Positions 31,701-32,499 of a stretch of 32,499 nt of DNA are shown here, in pieces; the stretch's first letter is position 1, and every line of letters starts with the position of its first letter. A model generated the notes under the pieces. The model was not told where the DNA came from, ran no database searches, and saw only the letters and a list, made by a program, of their open reading frames with translations. Where the stretch lies: the NCBI GenBank assembly GCA_028456385.1, contig JALNQF010000416.1:1-32499 (forward strand), in the 5' to 3' direction. Source of the DNA: Ophiosphaerella korrae (Eukaryota; Ascomycota; Dothideomycetes; Pleosporales; Phaeosphaeriaceae). The position numbers and the translations under genes were made by a program.

Positions 31701-32309
31701 TTTCTCTATTCTCTAGTTAATATTTAGATTAGTTATCTATAACTATAGTATTCCTAATATTATATCTTGTTTGTTATTAATTATTGTTATATCTATAATT
31801 ATTTTCTTAATTATTATCTCCTCTAGTTCTAATATAGAGAGAACTATTTTAAACCTAATAGGTTCTTAGAATAGTTTTCTTTTAATTATACTAAGTAGTT
31901 AAGGGTATTTCTTTATTATATACTTTATTCTTTAACTTTCTACAAACTTTCTTAATATAAAGTTTCTTGTAGCTCTACTATTAATTATTATCTCTACTTT
32001 CTTCTCTTAGTATATACCTATTTTTATAATATATAGGCCTCTTGTACTTTATAGCTTTTTTTACTTAGGTTTTTCTTTAAATTATCTATTTTTCTAGGGC
32101 TTCTACCTTATTTTACGTTTATAGTTCTTGTATTTTAGATATTTATTATATATATATTTATACTATAGTTTTCCTTAAATATATTCCTTTAATAAGTTAG
32201 GTCCTAGTCTTCTTACTATGTATTCGTCGTTAGGTATTCTAATTTTTTCTAGCCTTAGATATCTTTTTTTGTAATTTCTCTTGCGTAGTTATATCTTTTT
32301 CTCTTTATT
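28772..32309 (-). pseudogene. E4 pol, decayed and truncated upstream of protease
   Basis: Follows the E3 pol in reverse order along the plus strand: chromodomain-like tail, integrase, RNase H, reverse transcriptase and protease. The reverse transcriptase box at 31075-31064 reads YLDN, as in E3. The protease site near 31985 reads NSR with the following ATRNFI. Gag and its zinc knuckles are absent because the element stops at about 32309. Stop codons are frequent, and TGG and CAG positions are largely lost. Confidence 0.9.
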
Positions 32310-32499
32310 ATAGTAGGGTGACACGAAAAAAAAGCCTAAAAAAAAAGTTATAGTTTTTAACTAGTAATAACTCTACGAATAAAAAAGCTAAAAATATAAG
32401 CGAATAGAAATCTTAAAGAAACTATCGAGGACTTTATTTTAGCTTACTACTAATTTTAATTACTAAGCAAATAAAAGCTAGGATTTAAACTATTTAGAG
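32310..32499. other. Unrelated sequence beyond E4, possible end of another transposon
   Basis: After E4 the sequence changes abruptly to tagggtgacacgaaaaaaaa and then an A-rich stretch without similarity to anything else in the window. A RIP-altered CAGGGTG-type tip would suit a hAT-like terminal inverted repeat, but the opposite end is not available and no coding frame is visible. Assignment is tentative. Confidence 0.3.

Larger units (their letters stand above)
27714..32309 (-). mobile_element. E4: chromodomain Ty3/Gypsy element, right (5') end missing
   Basis: A minus-strand copy with its 3' LTR (27714-28115), purine tract, antisense ORF, and pol from chromodomain back to just upstream of protease. 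Similarity to E1 and E3 ends near 32309, about where Gag-proximal pol begins, and unrelated sequence follows. It is inserted in the antisense ORF of E5. The left flank ggaag (27709-27713) is the predicted target duplication, whose partner would be outside the window. Confidence 0.88.

Noticed and set aside
1..32499. Intact host genes, tRNA, rRNA or CRISPR
   Set aside because: No uninterrupted frame with recognisable host function, no tRNA-like cloverleaf consensus and no regularly spaced direct repeats with unique spacers were found by eye on either strand.
1..32499. Mitochondrial or other organellar AT-rich DNA, or a bacterial AT-rich genome
   Set aside because: The content is nuclear LTR and Fot1-type transposons with 5-bp and TA duplications; the AT bias follows CpA-to-TpA decay and not uniform AT richness or an altered genetic code.

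Overview
The window is a stack of dead transposable elements from the AT-rich, RIP-mutated (repeat-induced point mutation) compartment of a filamentous ascomycete genome. No intact host gene, tRNA, rRNA or CRISPR array was seen. CpA and TpG are almost absent and TpA is in large excess: the first 60 bases hold 12 TpA and no CpA or TpG. Coding frames are broken mainly where CAG, CAA or TGG became TAG or TAA, and start codons read ATA. This strand-symmetric C-to-T change at CpA is the hallmark of RIP, and the transposon families found (chromodomain Ty3/Gypsy, Fot1/pogo) are typical of Pezizomycotina. The species cannot be told from the sequence.

Layout. Bases 1-1000 hold the reverse transcriptase of a second Ty3/Gypsy family on the minus strand, cut by the window edge. 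Bases 1000-4274 are decayed sequence with a 12-bp minisatellite and an LTR-like promoter block. From 4275 to about 32309 there are five copies (E1-E5) of one chromodomain Ty3/Gypsy family plus one Fot1/pogo-like DNA transposon, inserted into one another. E5 (minus strand) is the oldest host layer. E1 (plus, 4574-11669, TSD ATTAC) sits in the LTR of E5. E2 (plus, 12128-27573, TSD TCTAT) sits in the 3' region of E5. The Fot1-like element (16848-25741, TSD TA) sits in the integrase of E2. E3 (minus, 17196-24227, TSD TTATA) sits in the transposase of the Fot1-like element. E4 (minus, from 27714) also interrupts E5 and breaks off near 32309 against unrelated sequence that may begin another DNA transposon. 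Every E1, E2 and E3 boundary is supported by paired LTRs and matching 5-bp target duplications.

How the family is built. LTRs are about 373-459 bp. Gag and Pol form one continuous frame (5,433 nt in both E1 and E3), in the order Gag with two zinc knuckles, protease, reverse transcriptase, RNase H, integrase with D,D-35-E spacing and a C-terminal chromodomain-like segment. A purine-rich tract abuts the 3' LTR. Between the pol stop and that tract all copies keep an antisense reading frame whose protein-level features recur from copy to copy. This accessory antisense gene is the most interesting item in the window. E3 is the least mutated copy, in agreement with its innermost position.
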